DNA of 64,000 bases from Mesocentrotus franciscanus (GCA_037976565.1 CP137674.1:5889284-5953283); one strand, 5' to 3'. Positions 13,058 to 25,042 are shown, counted from the first letter of the stretch. The notes: generated by a model from the sequence alone, not told the origin. Numbers and translations: made by a program.

Positions 13058-16000
13058 GTAAGTTGCCTTCACTTTCATGATAGTTATTCATTCTCATTAT
13101 TTTTTTAATTTAAAATGTACTTCATCAGTTTTAATGATTTATTCAAATCGAAGAAGATGATAGCATATATTGATATATACCTAATGACTAACCTAAATGT
13201 TTTGTAAGTGTTTCCTCCAGCCAAGAATGTCCTGCTTGTTTACAATACTCTACTTGTACTAGCTAGTGGTCAAGCGAACTCCAAATAAAGATAACTTATT
13301 ATAAAAGAAAAGCGTCCTTGCAAGACGGAACATAATTTTTCATTCTGATTGTAACACTCTTTAAAAAAAACAAAGAGATCAAGAGTCAATGATCACATGA
13401 AGATCGGTGATGGTCGAAACATAAACAGATATCAATGTTTGAATTTCAACTCTACTCAGTATCTTACAACCGAATATTTATATGTCGAAAACTATAGTTA
13501 TTCTATAATTTCTATTTTCCCTTCTCACTTTCTTGTAGCCGCAGCAGCAGCCGCTGACGATGAAACTAAGCAATGTTCCATCCACTCCGCAGAAAGAAAC
13601 GGTCGAATCGGGAGATGCCGATATCGATGATCGAGGAAACTGGTCGAATCATCTCGATTTTCTCCTCTCTTGTATCGGATACGCTGTCGGTCTCGGGAAC
13701 GTCTGGCGATTTCCTTATCTTTGCTACTCCAACGGCGGAGGTGAGTTGAAATTACTTTTTAAATGATGGATAATGGCAATTTTTGTGAAATCCTGTATTT
13801 TTTATGTTGATGTTGAGATGGGTGCAAGAAAAGGCTAAATGAAAGAGAGTTTCGAGACAAAGAAGAATTGTCTACGAAGAATGTTATTGTTGTTGAATTG
13901 TCTAGTTAAAATCATCGTCGCACACCAGTTCTTATTTATAATATTATAATTCTGAAGTATCCCGACTATGCTGCTGAACAGCAAGAAATTGTATCAAAAT
14001 GCAAGTATGAGAAATAACTCATGAAAGAATGCGAACAGATTTTAGACCTGAAAAGATATTGCCTTGTCTGCAATAAATGTTTGATTCTTTCATTAATGTA
14101 TTCGTGAGGATCATCGTTTGTAAATAAACAACAGGAAAATATTCATCGGAATAAGATTGAAGTTGAATACTAAACTGTACTCTAATATTTTTACTCAAGA
14201 TGATTTTATTTAAAGTAAAATTTAACAAGAAACAAATGCGTACCGAAAAAGCCGGTACGAAATGCTGCATGCTTTGGTGATGTTACAAACGCCGGTTGAA
14301 TATCATAACAAAAAAAAAGCCGGTGCCCAGCCCTTTGGCTGCGCGCCAATTCCTCGTTTACATATTCACCGCCTTCTCTGAAAAACTTTCCATAGCGAGC
14401 GTGGGCAGTACGTCAATGACACACCTCATTAATATTTAACTATTGTGACGTCAATAGAGCAGCTAGCCAATGAATGCCTCGGATTCCGAGGGCTCGGCTA
14501 TTATGATTAATATTCATGAGTAACCGTCATCAATGGGTGACTGAGCTTTGTTGGCAAATAAGAGTGTGGGGAAAATTCCATGACGTATAGTCGCCGTGGC
14601 AGCCCCTAATTACCATTGCGGAAAAAGCGGACGTGGAACATTCCCGAAATATTAGAAGTACGACGCATTCTTGTATGAGGAAATGAAATCAGAAAAAGAG
14701 GTGTCCCCCATCCGAGATATAACTTTATAAACCATATTCGAGGAAATTGATTAAATTCCTAATAATTCTGTATTTCCGTTTTACGAATAGGCCTAGGCCT
14801 ATATTACAATATTTATAAATAAAAACTAAGTTCAATTACTCTATTTTTGGTTTCTCCTCGCATTGCATATGGGTCATGAGTATTATTTTCGCTCTTCTTA
14901 TAGACTTAAGGATTTTATAACCCCAAAACAATACGACAAAAAATAAGAACGTAACATTTGCCTAATTATTGGTGTTTTTTTTCTTCCTGCGAATACCAGT
15001 AGATTATATTTATAATCATTATTATACATGTATAATTCCACGAGCCTTATTTGCCGTCTCTGCTTTTTACCACCTTTCGGTCTCATGCGCAAAACAAAAG
15101 TGATGAGTCACTTTTCCCCAACAGCCTGAGTAATATTAGACTTTCGTTTTTATTGTATTTTTCAGGAGCGTTCTTGATCCCCTACCTTGTGATGCTGTGT
15201 CTGGCCGGTGTGCCTCTCTTCTTCCTCGAGTTGGCTTTCGGGCAGTACTGCAGCAAAGGACCAATCAGGGCATGGAATGCAGTGCCTCTTATGCGAGGTA
15301 AGTAACCATTGACAAATCAGCGCGCTTAGTGCATTTAGGCGTTAGCTGCAGACCGCGTCGAGTGGTTTCGTGACCGCAAAGTGTGGTTTCTTTGCAAATA
15401 CTTCACGAAAGTCGGAATCAGAGAAAAAAAGGTGGAGGGTTGGGGGTGTACTAGAATAGCTTTTCCACTGTTTAATCTTCATTTGTCATGATATGATATG
15501 AAGAACTGTTATGAAATGGATTTTCTGTCTAATGAATCGATATAAGAAGAAAACTTGCTATTATTTAGAAGCCATATAAGAAAAAGGAGAAGGAAAAAAT
15601 AATGTAAAATCTCTTCTTAGTTTTGTATAACCCTACAATCTCTAGTATCCATCTATCTTGTCAGTTTTCAAGCCATGAAATAAATCAGGGTTTGAGTGCA
15701 AAATATTATACTGAAACATTACTTGAAGTCTTACAATCATGGATTTTTTCAAAAAGCTTAACTTAATTTCGAGGAACCCATATAAATGTATTATGGATAT
15801 TTGAAAAGGCTTAGAAAGCGCCCACATTTAAACAAAATCCTGTTTTCCACCTCATGCAGGTGTCGGCTACGGCATGGTGGTCGTATCGGCAATCGTCGGC
15901 ATCTACTACAACGTGATCATCACCTATTCGCTCTTCTACTTCTTCAAGTCGTTCGCCAGGGTCCTGCCATGGGAGGGTTGTCACCATAGTTGGAACACCC

Positions 16001-18872
16001 CGTACTGCTCCCAGCTCGTCAAGGAGTGCCTGGAGTCTGACGGCATCGTCAACGAGAACAATACTTGTGTCCCCGTCGGCAACCTGACGGACGCGGAGAT
16101 GGAGAGCTATAACGTTACCTACTCCGATGATGGAAACATCACCAGTTACTTGGACCCCCTGCAGGATAGCCGACAGAGCGCCTCAGCCGAATTTTACAAG
16201 TAAGGAATCCAAATAATTAATTCGATTGATCTTTTTATCTTGATTTGAAGTATCGGCTCTGTAGATCAAATTTGTTGTGTATATATAAAAAAGAAAAATA
16301 CAACAACAAACAAACAAACAAACAAAAAAGAAAACTAGCCCGAATAGAACTAACCTTTTTTCGACTTTGCAAACTCAGTACTTTATAGTAATACATTGTA
16401 AGGACAAAAGTGAAACAAAGTTGACATGATTTAGCAGACGCCCTTTTCGTTTTTGTTTTTACAATAATTATGACACGTGCTTTGCGGAAGCTACTTGATT
16501 AAACTATTAGAATTTATAAACGTGAGTTGGGTGACGTAGGGATTGTTGAACTTTGTGCTATGATAATTGCCTTGTGCTCAGTTTTTCTCCATTTAAAATT
16601 CATCATCCATGCATTATTAACCAAGCGTTGAGCCCAGATGCAAAGAGGTCTCCGAGTGAAACATTTTTGTCCTTCATGGACGAGAGTTTGGATTGAGCAG
16701 ATTGTATCAACAGATGGCGCTAGTACAGGCTAAGAAATACACATGTTGAGCATTTAAGACTAACCAAAACTCCATGAAAAAAAGAAATCCTTTTATTTTA
16801 GACTTTTAATTTTTACGATTTTATGTTGAAAGAAATGAGCTCCTAAACTGTATTCTAGAGAATTCTCACTTCTTTTCTTGCTTTTTAATAAAAACTAATC
16901 AATTTTCACTCCCTTTTGTTTGGTCTCTCTCAGGTATGGCATGTTGAACGAATCTAATGACATCGGCGACCCTGGCGTGATCAGCTGGCAGTTGACCTTG
17001 TGCCTTCTCTTCGCTTGGGCTCTCATGTTCCTCTGCCTGGTGAAGGGTGTCAAGTCCTCAGGCAAGGTTGTCTACTTCACCGCCACCTTCCCCTACATCG
17101 TCCTCTTCATCCTCTTCATCAGGGGCATCACCCTGGAGGGACAGATCGATGGCATCAAGTTCTTCATCACCCCCAAGTGGCACCTCCTCAAGAACGCCAA
17201 AGTATGGAAGGATGCTGCCGTCCAGATCTTCTACTCCTTGAGCGCATCCTGGGGCGGGCTCATCACCCTCTCCTCCTACAACAAGTTTAAGAACAACTGC
17301 TTCCGCGATGCCATGATCGTCCCCATCGCCAACTGCGCTACTTCCATCTTTGCTGGTTTTGTCATCTTCTCCATCTTAGGTCACATGGCTTTTGTCCTAA
17401 ACAAGCCTGTTGAGAGCGTTATTGATGAACGTAAGTTTGTAGATCAGTCAAGGAATTATAATTTGCCAGATAGTTTCAAAGTCATTGCCTATATTTTATT
17501 ATCAATATATGTGTTTGTGGAGATTTTATTATAGATTAAAATTATGGGATCGATATGAAGGTTTATTGTCAAGTCCTTCAAATGCTTCTTAAGACTCATC
17601 ATGGCTAAAAAGAAATAACCAACTTAAAAAAACTCTGACTTCAGTACTCAAATTTCGTGGTGGAAAATTTACTCCCCATTCAATGTTACAGGATGCACAT
17701 TCAGACTCTCATGATTTCTTCACTCTCCATTTTCCAATACAGAATTTGGTCTTGCCTTCATCGCTTACCCTGAGGCTGTTACCCTCCTGCCAATCTCACC
17801 TCTCTGGGCCATCCTCTTCTTCTTCATGCTCATAACCCTCGGCATGGACAGCCAGTTCTGCATCATCGAGACCGTCACCACTGCCATCATTGACGAGTTC
17901 CCCTCCCTCCGTAAGAAGAAGCACCTCGTCGTCTTCGTCTACTGTTTCCTCGGGTTCATCTTCGGTCTCAGTTGCGTCACCCAGGCTGGTGGATACTGGG
18001 TTATTCTCATGGACAAGTACGCCGCGGACTTTGCCCTGCTCATCTTTGGTCTCTGTGAGTGCATCGGTATCGGCTGGATCTACGGAGCTAGGAGGTTCAT
18101 CAACGACATCAGGACCATGCTCGGTGACAGGATCGTCGATCATCCACTCTTCAACTTCTGGCCTCTGACCTGGTGCTGTATCACTCCTGGTGTACTCCTG
18201 TTTGTTCTTGGCTTCAACTGGGCAACCTGGACCCTCCCCACTGCTGGCGAGTATGAGTTCCCGACCTGGGCCCACGTCATCGGCTGGCTTATGATCTCTT
18301 CATCTCTCATCTGCATCCCAGCTGTCTGGGCCTTCGAGTTCGTCAGGGCTGGTGGAAGTTTTGCCGATGTAAGTACCATGTCTGTCTCTTGTTGATCAGG
18401 GAATAAAATAAAGTTGAAATATCTAGGCTCTAGCCAAGATTTACCTGCATAATGATTGCTTAGAATCCATTTTCCTCTCGGGTGTTTCCCCCCAACATTG
18501 CCTTTTTAACTATATCTTTAACTTTACCTAGAGGACAAAATATGTCATTGTAAAATTCCCTAGTTATTTACTAATGGCGGTTTTTTTCTTCTCCTCCCTT
18601 TCTTACAGAGGATAAAATACATGGTGACTCCTCGACCGGAATGGGGACCCCTCCACCTTGCTGACAGGCGTGAGGCCATAGAAGTTCACAGGCAGTTCGG
18701 TACCACAATGGGAGGTGTTCTAGACCCAAGCATCCCCGAGAAGAATGAGAAGAACTTAGAGGGCGGTATGGGCTTCCCCCTTCATCCGAACGGAGTCGTC
18801 CCCATGCAGACCATTGATGCTAATGCTTTCCACTTACATGGTGCTGTTGGAGGAACCGGGAGCACGGTATAA
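13013..18872 (+). CDS. SLC6 sodium- and chloride-dependent glycine transporter-like protein (7 exons, 701 aa)
   Basis: Plasma-membrane symporter of the SLC6 family. Coding exons are 13013-13057, 13539-13740, 15166-15297, 15860-16199, 16934-17430, 17743-18368 and 18609-18872; all introns are GT-AG and the joined frame is 702 codons with no stop. Residues 62-75 read [14 protein letters not shown], the unwound TM1 with the Na+ site Asn69 and the gating Arg72. TM2 starts in NGGGAFLIPY. The large extracellular loop 2 (about 159-257) holds the conserved Cys167/Cys176 pair and sequons at Asn193, 201, 211, 219 and 245. TM6 reads SLSASWGG (341-348), as in glycine transporters; Ser343 aligns with the GlyT2 serine (479) rather than the GlyT1 glycine. 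TM8 has LGMDSQF (Na2 site, Asp441-Ser442). The tail after TM12 contains PEWGP and ends GSTV, a class I PDZ ligand form. Substrate is probably glycine, by family resemblance; GlyT1 versus GlyT2 orthology cannot be decided here. Confidence 0.95.
13539..13740 (+). CDS. SLC6 coding exon 2 (N-tail end and TM1)
   Basis: Encodes residues 16-82 plus the first base of codon 83. It carries the acidic linker ending [10 protein letters not shown], which is typical just before TM1, and the complete TM1 signature. The acceptor TTGTAG is followed by CCGCAGCAGCAG, so AG dinucleotides 6, 9 and 12 bases downstream could serve as alternative in-frame acceptors. Confidence 0.93.
15166..15297 (+). CDS. SLC6 coding exon 3 (TM2, intracellular loop 1)
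   Basis: Encodes residues 83-126: GAFLIPY at the start of TM2, then [15 protein letters not shown], the conserved loop before TM3. The acceptor is TTTTTCAG and the donor GTAAGT, with a phase 1 junction at both ends. Confidence 0.93.
15860..16199 (+). CDS. SLC6 coding exon 4 (TM3, extracellular loop 2)
   Basis: Encodes residues 127-239. TM3 contains [16 protein letters not shown], with the substrate-site tyrosine pair. Loop 2 carries WNTPYC and most of the glycosylation sequons. The donor is read as GTAAGG at 16200, which joins in frame to the TATGGC start of exon 5. Confidence 0.93.
16934..17430 (+). CDS. SLC6 coding exon 5 (TM4-TM7)
   Basis: Encodes residues 240-405: TM4, [15 protein letters not shown] leading into TM5, TM6 with SLSASWGG, the [10 protein letters not shown] loop and TM7. 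GC content is visibly higher than in the flanking introns. The donor GTAAGT is at 17431. Confidence 0.95.
17743..18368 (+). CDS. SLC6 coding exon 6 (EL4, TM8-TM12)
   Basis: Encodes residues 406-614, from [11 protein letters not shown] in extracellular loop 4, through TM8 (LGMDSQF), TM9, TM10 with TQAGGYW, TM11 and TM12. The donor GTAAGT at 18369 is in phase 0. The overlapping minus-strand frame at 17796-18275 is a shadow. Confidence 0.95.
18609..18872 (+). CDS. SLC6 coding exon 7 (C-terminal tail)
   Basis: Encodes residues 615-701 and the stop. The cytosolic tail begins [14 protein letters not shown], a form shared by SLC6 transporters, and ends GSTV, which fits the class I PDZ ligand pattern (S/T-X-hydrophobic). 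Mammalian GlyT2 also ends in a PDZ-binding motif, though of a different sequence. Confidence 0.9.
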   Translation, partial: RIKYMVTPRPEWGPLHLADRREAIEVHRQFGTTMGGVLDPSIPEKNEKNLEGGMGFPLHPNGVVPMQTIDANAFHLHGAVGGTGSTV

Positions 18873-20860
18873 GCTTCCTTGTGCCTTTAATGTAGAGACA
18901 GTATGTTATCATGGCTGCGGGCTTTGCGCCGATGCTGCAGTCCATGGATAGGGAGACGAGGGTGAGATGGAGATGCTTTTGCCTGTTGAAACTGTTTAGT
19001 AAATTCTTCGGTACAACATACCTTGATGAACAGTTGAACAGCCTTTTAGGAGATCTGAAGGCAAGGCTACCTAAAGCATACTGGATCCGAAACTCGGAAT
19101 CCGTCCTCCCCTAATGGCTTAAGACTAACTCGATGCCGCTAGCATCCGAGATCTGCCGTCCACCTTGTAACAGGGTTATGTTGGTTAGATGGAAGAAAAA
19201 CAAGATGTGCCGTCCTCCTTGTTACAGGGTTATGGTAAATGGAAGAAAATCAAGATCGCCTCTCAGGACAGATCGAAGATTCGAAAATGCCATTAGCTTA
19301 TATCCATTGCCACGTAGGAAGTCTATATATATTATATATATATATATATTGCCACCTCCCGAACATGAAATATTATCCTCAAAACTGACAAACTTTTGGG
19401 ACGAAGATGCTACTTTATTGTAATTGTAAACTGTATTTAAATATGCACAGATGTTATTTATTACTATCAAATGAATTATCACAAGGAATACTTCACAAGT
19501 TCACAACTCATTACGGGACTGGTTGAGGATAGGGAGAGCCAATCATATTAAACGTACCCTAGTTTGCCCTTTTTGGAGCTAAAGTACATGTAGTTACATA
19601 TCTTCCTCAGTATCCATACAAATATAAAACATATTTCTTGGCAAGCTGATAATAGGTGCTATCTAATTTATCATCTTAGAAACAGTTAAGGCGGTTGCGT
19701 GATTTTGTTGAACATTACCCCACAATTTACACATCAATTAAACTCTCATTTATCATGATTATTTATATAATCTCAGAAGGTGGATATCACATTACTGAAT
19801 GATAGCCGGTGAAATCAATTAAGTGGAATATATTTTCTGTAAACAGGAATGTGCAATTCCATCTTCAGGTCGCCTCATGATGTGCTAGCAAATGTAATCA
19901 TATTTATTCATTACGTAACCGTTAACCAAATCTTGCGAATGATTATTGTGATAGAGTGAATGAAAATAATATGTCTTACTATATTTTTCTTGAGACACCC
20001 TATATCATTGTTTGAATTGAAGCCTTCCAAATAATATCTACCCTCTATACACAACGATTGCATGGTGACTGTCAGAGAGAACAGCCATTCACTTGTACCT
20101 GTAGCAATACCTTGTACATATTCTTGTAAATATTTAAAGTTATTTTATCTTCCAGCAAGCACAAAGACATGTACATTTCAAGTTTTCTATTTGCTTGTAC
20201 ATTTGTTGTTTTGTACTTCTTTGGTTATGATTTTACTGCAAAGTGAATTGAATTTGTGATGTCTGCGTTTGAACATGGAAGCCTTAATAGGTACTGCCCA
20301 GTCTTGGTTAAACAAGAAACTGACGGCCACCATTGCAATTATAACGTCCAATAATTTGATTGAAATATCGTACTGACGATAATTTGTTGAGAATATTTCG
20401 TCGCCAAGCTCCTAAAAATCCTGACGATGAAATGTTGTCACTTTATCAAGAAGCTTTATAAATATCAAAGCTTTATTATCGCTGTTTTCATTGACCATGA
20501 ATGTTGCAATAGGTTCTTATCCCATACTTAATGGAGAGTATGGATAATCCTTCATCCGGCTGTTTTTTGGTGTACCATTGGTTTCCAGTGTGCTATTGGA
20601 ATCACCCGAAAGTAATGTCGTAACTTTTTACTTTTCCGTAATAACCAAAACCGGACAGCAGTGTTAAAGTGTCTGTGTGTATGTGATGTATGAAATTATT
20701 TAAGAACTACTTGCCTTTAAACCAAGATTAAATACTCTTGAAAAGCAATTAAGTGTATATACTGCTTGGTTGCAGCTGTTATATAAATGTTGATATGTAC
20801 ATTACATAAATGATATTTATTTACTTTTTGAAATAAACAACTGAGTCATGACTTATGCAT
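18873..20860 (+). other. Probable 3' UTR of the SLC6 gene
   Basis: No coding sequence follows the stop. There is a two-copy short repeat at about 19146-19236 (TGCCGTCC, CTTGT, ACAGGGTTATG, TGGAAGAAAA) and a TA dinucleotide run at about 19324-19352. A canonical AATAAA occurs at about 20832; poly(A) addition near 20850 would give a UTR of about 2 kb. The extent is inferred. Confidence 0.4.
20831..20837 (+). terminator. Candidate poly(A) signal for the SLC6 gene
   Basis: AAATAAAC sits in AT-rich sequence and is followed downstream by GT-rich sequence. It is one of several possible sites and is not confirmed. Confidence 0.3.
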
Positions 20861-22601
20861 ATGTCATTCGCTTGCGGGTGTAATACATTTGAGTATTGTA
20901 CATGTAAGTCTGCAAAGCAAACAAGTGTGTGACCCCAATATTTAATCATAATGTTCGTCGCATTTCTAATGATAATATTTATCATAATTAATATGAGTTA
21001 TGATAATATTTATCATATTTAATACGAGTTATCAACGTGATCATTCCATGTATAATAGACATTTCTATTACTATGCCAAATATGGAAAGCACAAATTGCG
21101 ATTTCATGAAAAAAGGAAGAGAGGAAATACATGGTTCAAGGAGATAATTTTTTCCCCTGTTTGTGAATCTTTTGTGATTTCTTTTTTCTTCTGAACATTT
21201 GGCATGGTGCTATACGCTTTAGGAAGCTTCCATAAAATTTACTACCATAATATAGACAATTTTGAAATTGAATACTATTGGAAATGCAACTCGTGACGTA
21301 ACCAGTCGATAATCATATCATATTCAAAATGCATTACAAGAAATCCTGGACATTTCAATGCTTATTTAGGGTGGGAGGGGGGGGGGGATTGAAGAAGAAA
21401 AATATATCTAATGCTAACAAAAGGGAAAAAATAATGAATATTACAAAAAATTGTTTTAATTGATCTAAGGAGGGGGGGGGGTTCATGTAGCATAAATGGA
21501 AGTCTCAGTTAGTATAACAAGTTAATATAATTTACTGAATTTAAGAAATAATTCATCCTCTTCCCTCATCTTGATGTATCCTTTTGTTCTTCTATATTTT
21601 TTATCTGCACAAAGTACAAAGAATAGGACCTTTTGTCTCACTGTGTATCTGTATCTATGAAATATTTCATGTATTTCCTCGAATCAATAATGAATGTTTA
21701 TGCATAATTTGCAGAATGTAAGAGCTGGAATAAAATGTCGAAATGAAAACAATAATTGAAGATGCTCTAGGATTTTATTACTGTACTTTGAGTGCCTGTC
21801 TTTGGATTGGTGGAACTGAGAGAGAGAGAGAGCCAAGTTTGTCATGTTGATACAAAGCCTCAAGAAGGAATCCAGGCACGTAGCAAAAATCTGACTTTGC
21901 ACGCGAGGGGGGAGAGAGAGAGAGAGAGAGAGGGAGGTGGGGGGTTGCGGTTTGGATGGGGAGCATGGACTATGGTAAATACTTATAGCAACTACTTTCG
22001 AAAAATCAACCTAAGGCACTTTCAATAAAAAAAATATCCTTCATTAATGACCATGGCCAAACAGGGAAACAGAAACCTTATTATGTTCTCCTTTTTTAAT
22101 TTTCCGAGACTGAATGTTTGAAATATGAAATCACTAAGTCTATGCGAATCTCAAATGGGCAGTTGAGATAATTGGATTGTGACGTAGTTGCGGATAACTT
22201 TCCCGTTTGTCGTGTACAAAAATATCATTAATTTCTATGTTTCTCCTAAATGCCTTCTCCCTTAGGGCACTACTCAAAATATATTATGGACAGCATATTA
22301 TTATAGGTCCTCTAAAGAGAAAAGATCCTCCTGAGTCATGCATTTTTTGAAAAATTGAAATTTCAGTCAGTTTGTGTGTTGGAACAAATGGGAAAGGTTG
22401 TCCGCCACTACATCACAGAGACATTACCGATTCAGCCAAGTTGGAGAGCCCATACCTATAGCAATTACAACTTTAAAAAAATTCATAAATCTCTAATTTC
22501 TGTCCGATTTCATTTACACTTTCACCAGAATACCTTTCTGATTTTTCTGCATTCCTCCAGAGTAATTTGGATTGATGAAAGAATCGAATGAAGGCAGTTA
22601 A

Positions 22602-23826
22602 TTCAATTTCAATTTCAATTTCATTTATTTCCACAGATTCATAAAAAGACAATATAAGTTACAATCAAATATAAGAGCATTAAAACAAAAATTGAACCTG
22701 CAGAGGGGGTGATCAAAAACCACAGAGGTTTGTCGGGATCATCCCCTGCTTAAAATTACAATATTCAAATACATAATTTTTAACTAAACAATAAACACAG
22801 ACAAAAAATATATATTACAGGCAAATCTATGTGAGGGGTGAGTAGTAGTGGGGTGGTGGTACCAATAAATACAACATATAGAGGGAATGAATGATATGTA
22901 AAGTAAAATAGTGAGAAACACCATACAAACTAAGTCTTAAGAGTTGGATACGAAATCAAATGCTGTTTCAATTTTGACTTAAAAGAATAAAGTGATGAGC
23001 AACTGACAATATCACTTGGAAGTAGATTCCAAAGTGATGGTCCACTAAAATAAATGTTCCTTTGGAGAAAAGTTGTTTTAACAGAGGGCAAATGAAACTT
23101 ATTTGAACTTCTTGTTTCATAAGAGTGAATTTCAGCATTTACAATGAACATCCCATTAAAAATACATGGCAGCTGATTCTTCTTGAAAAGAAACATAAAT
23201 TGAGCAAATTGCATATAATATAGAGATTTCACATTTAAAATATTCAAGCGTTTATACAAGGGTGCAGTATGTGCAAGATATGGAGAGTTTGTTATTGCAC
23301 GAACAGCCTTTTTCTGTAAAACCTGCAAACGGTTTGTTAAAGTAATTGAACATCCACCCCAAAATAAGACGGCATATGAAAAATGTGGCAAGATTAGGGT
23401 ATTGTATAAATTCATTAATATATTTTGAGGGAGCAGTTTGTTTACACTATAAATAACTCCCAGTACACTGGCAATTTTTGAAGATATGTAACTGACATGA
23501 CATTTCCAGGAAAGGGACTCATCTATATTAATTCCTAAAAATTTAGTTGAATTAACTCTGTTGAGCAACACATTATCAATTATTACCTTCAATTCATTAA
23601 AATCACCTTCGACCTTTCTTCTCCTAAATACCATATAATTAGTTTTTTTCATATTAACAACAAGTTTATCAGCAGTGAACCATTTGCAAACTTTACTCAG
23701 TTCTTGGTTTAAAACCTCATTTAAATATTGCACATTTTTCCCTGATAATAATATATTGGTGTCATCAGCAAATAAAACAAAATTTAGCTGGTCTGACACA
23801 AAGTGCAGATCATTTATAAACAACAA
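22602..23826 (-). mobile_element. LINE-D: 5'-truncated CR1/Jockey-type non-LTR retrotransposon
   Basis: Copy B has an uninterrupted counterpart of this site, so the insertion is delimited: element sequence starts after GGCAGTTAATT on the left and ends where AAGAAACAGTAAAC resumes. On the minus strand it reads reverse transcriptase from LLFINDLH through FADDTN, KFLGINID and the C-terminal SGPSLWNLLP/FKSKLKQHL region, ending in a 3' UTR with an ATTGAA-type hexamer tail. It is truncated within RT motif C's upstream flank and lacks the endonuclease and most of RT. Confidence 0.9.
22930..23826 (-). pseudogene. LINE-D reverse transcriptase C-terminal fragment
   Basis: About 298 codons open on the minus strand. 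The FADDTN catalytic motif is intact, followed by the thumb and C-terminal region typical of CR1/Jockey ORF2. The apparent first residue is a TTG codon at the truncation point, not a true start. Long openness indicates a fairly recent insertion, but the piece cannot be an independent element. Confidence 0.85.
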
Positions 23827-23918
23827 TTAAGAAACAGTAAACTTAAATTTCATTGGGTGGTTTATTCAAGTTAATTGTCATCAGGGGCCTCTCATGTAAC
23901 TAAGAAGGTTACTTGAAT

Positions 23919-24556
23919 ACGTGCCTTCACGGTTGTTTCACCGCAAAGCATGCCGGGACAGATTACTAGTACGGCAGGAGATTTTCACCTTAGCCGCGAT
24001 CAGCTGTTCCATTGCCAACAACGGGATTTTTATCCCGTCGAATCAACATCATAATCTTGTACAGGATGCGTTATTCTGCAGTGATTTTCTTTCATTCCAG
24101 TATCATTTGTACGGTAAGAAACCAAAGTTTGTGATTGTGTATTGTTATGACGATCCTTCAAAAAATAAAGCTGATAATACGAAGTAAAGTGGGCTAATGA
24201 GAGTGGGTTCCTTGGTATGAATATGTAGTCCCATATGTTCAAATGTGTGTGTGTGAAGTTTGGGTCGGTGGTTTGCCCTTTTAAGCTGCTAAACATTCGT
24301 GTTTTAGGTTGAAGGATCGTCATAAAAATACATAATCACAGCCTTTGGTTTATTACCGTACAAATGATACTGGAATGAAAGAAAATCACTGCAGAATAAC
24401 GGATCCTGTACAAGATTATGATGTCATGTTGATTCGACAGGATAACAATCCCGTTGTTGGCAATGGAACAGCTGATCGCGGCGAAGGTGAAAATCTCCTG
24501 CCGTACTAGTAATCTGTCCCGGCATGCTTTGCGGTGAAACAACCGTGAAGGCACGT
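23919..24556. mobile_element. Foldback/MITE with about 245-bp terminal inverted repeats
   Basis: The left arm 23919-24160 and right arm 24310-24556 are near-perfect inverted copies starting ACGTGCCTTCACGG, separated by a 149-bp unique spacer. Copy B of the duplication has the empty site TTGAATTTCAAAC. Compared with it, the flanks share AT, so a 2-bp AT target duplication fits; precise ends with no duplication (TACGTGCC termini) fit equally. No transposase is encoded. Confidence 0.85.
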
Positions 24557-24874
24557 ATTTCAAACAAGAACTCGTCAGCCGATCTCTTCAATATGACGTA
24601 AGAAAGCAAGGGGGCGTCATTATTCTAAACGAAGTAGATAGAGGGCGACATTACTATTTCATTAGAGTACCTCATGGAGTCTCTATGATGAGACCAAACC
24701 ATTAATGCGAAATCATATAATTTGTCAAAGTTGGAAAAAGAATGATATTATGATTGTGGGTATAGTTACAATACAGTACTGAATTTCACCTCCGTTGAGT
24801 TCTCGAGATTCGTTGAGTTCTTGTGATTTTAAAGAGGCGATATAGGCCTATACCGGACCTTAAATTTCAGGAAT

Positions 24875-25042
24875 TTAGAAAACAAAAATTATCCCAGGCA
24901 TATCATGAATGTAGTTGGGGACCCATTCTCTTTTCAGATACCTCAAGGTTCCGTTCTTCCTCAACTTTACTACGGCCGAGTCGAGCTGGTTAAACTCAGG
25001 TGAATCAAATAAGTATGCTTCTCGCATTACCATCACAATCAG
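24875..25042 (-). pseudogene. Dead duplicate of the last METTL27-like exon
   Basis: Minus-strand copy of the terminal methyltransferase exon (REAYLFDSPEF to IIFVF). The duplication breakpoint removed the splice acceptor and the first five exon bases, so it cannot be spliced to the upstream exons. A C-to-T change makes a stop five codons early. Of the five differences from the live exon in about 165 bp, four change the protein, as expected without constraint. It lies 3' of the functional exon. Confidence 0.85.

Larger units (their letters stand above)
21395..25042. repeat. Tandem segmental duplication, upstream copy A
   Basis: Collinear with copy B (25043-27062). Matching landmarks in order: the ATGCTAACAAAAGGG start, a poly-G tract, TTCATCCTCTTCCCTCATC, the GA microsatellite, GGTCCTCTAAAGAGAAAAG, CATTGGGTGGTTT, and a copy of the last methyltransferase exon. 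The left edge is near AAGAAGAAAAATAT and the right edge at ACAATCAG, where copy B continues into the intact splice acceptor but copy A runs straight into copy B. Copy A is longer because it later received a LINE (22602-23826) and a foldback element (23919-24556). Confidence 0.85.

Noticed and set aside
17796..18275. 159-codon minus-strand ORF inside the SLC6 gene
   Set aside because: It is the reverse-strand shadow of GC-rich exon 6; its composition (Glu/Asp/Gly-rich) follows from the antisense of Leu/Ile/Phe codons.
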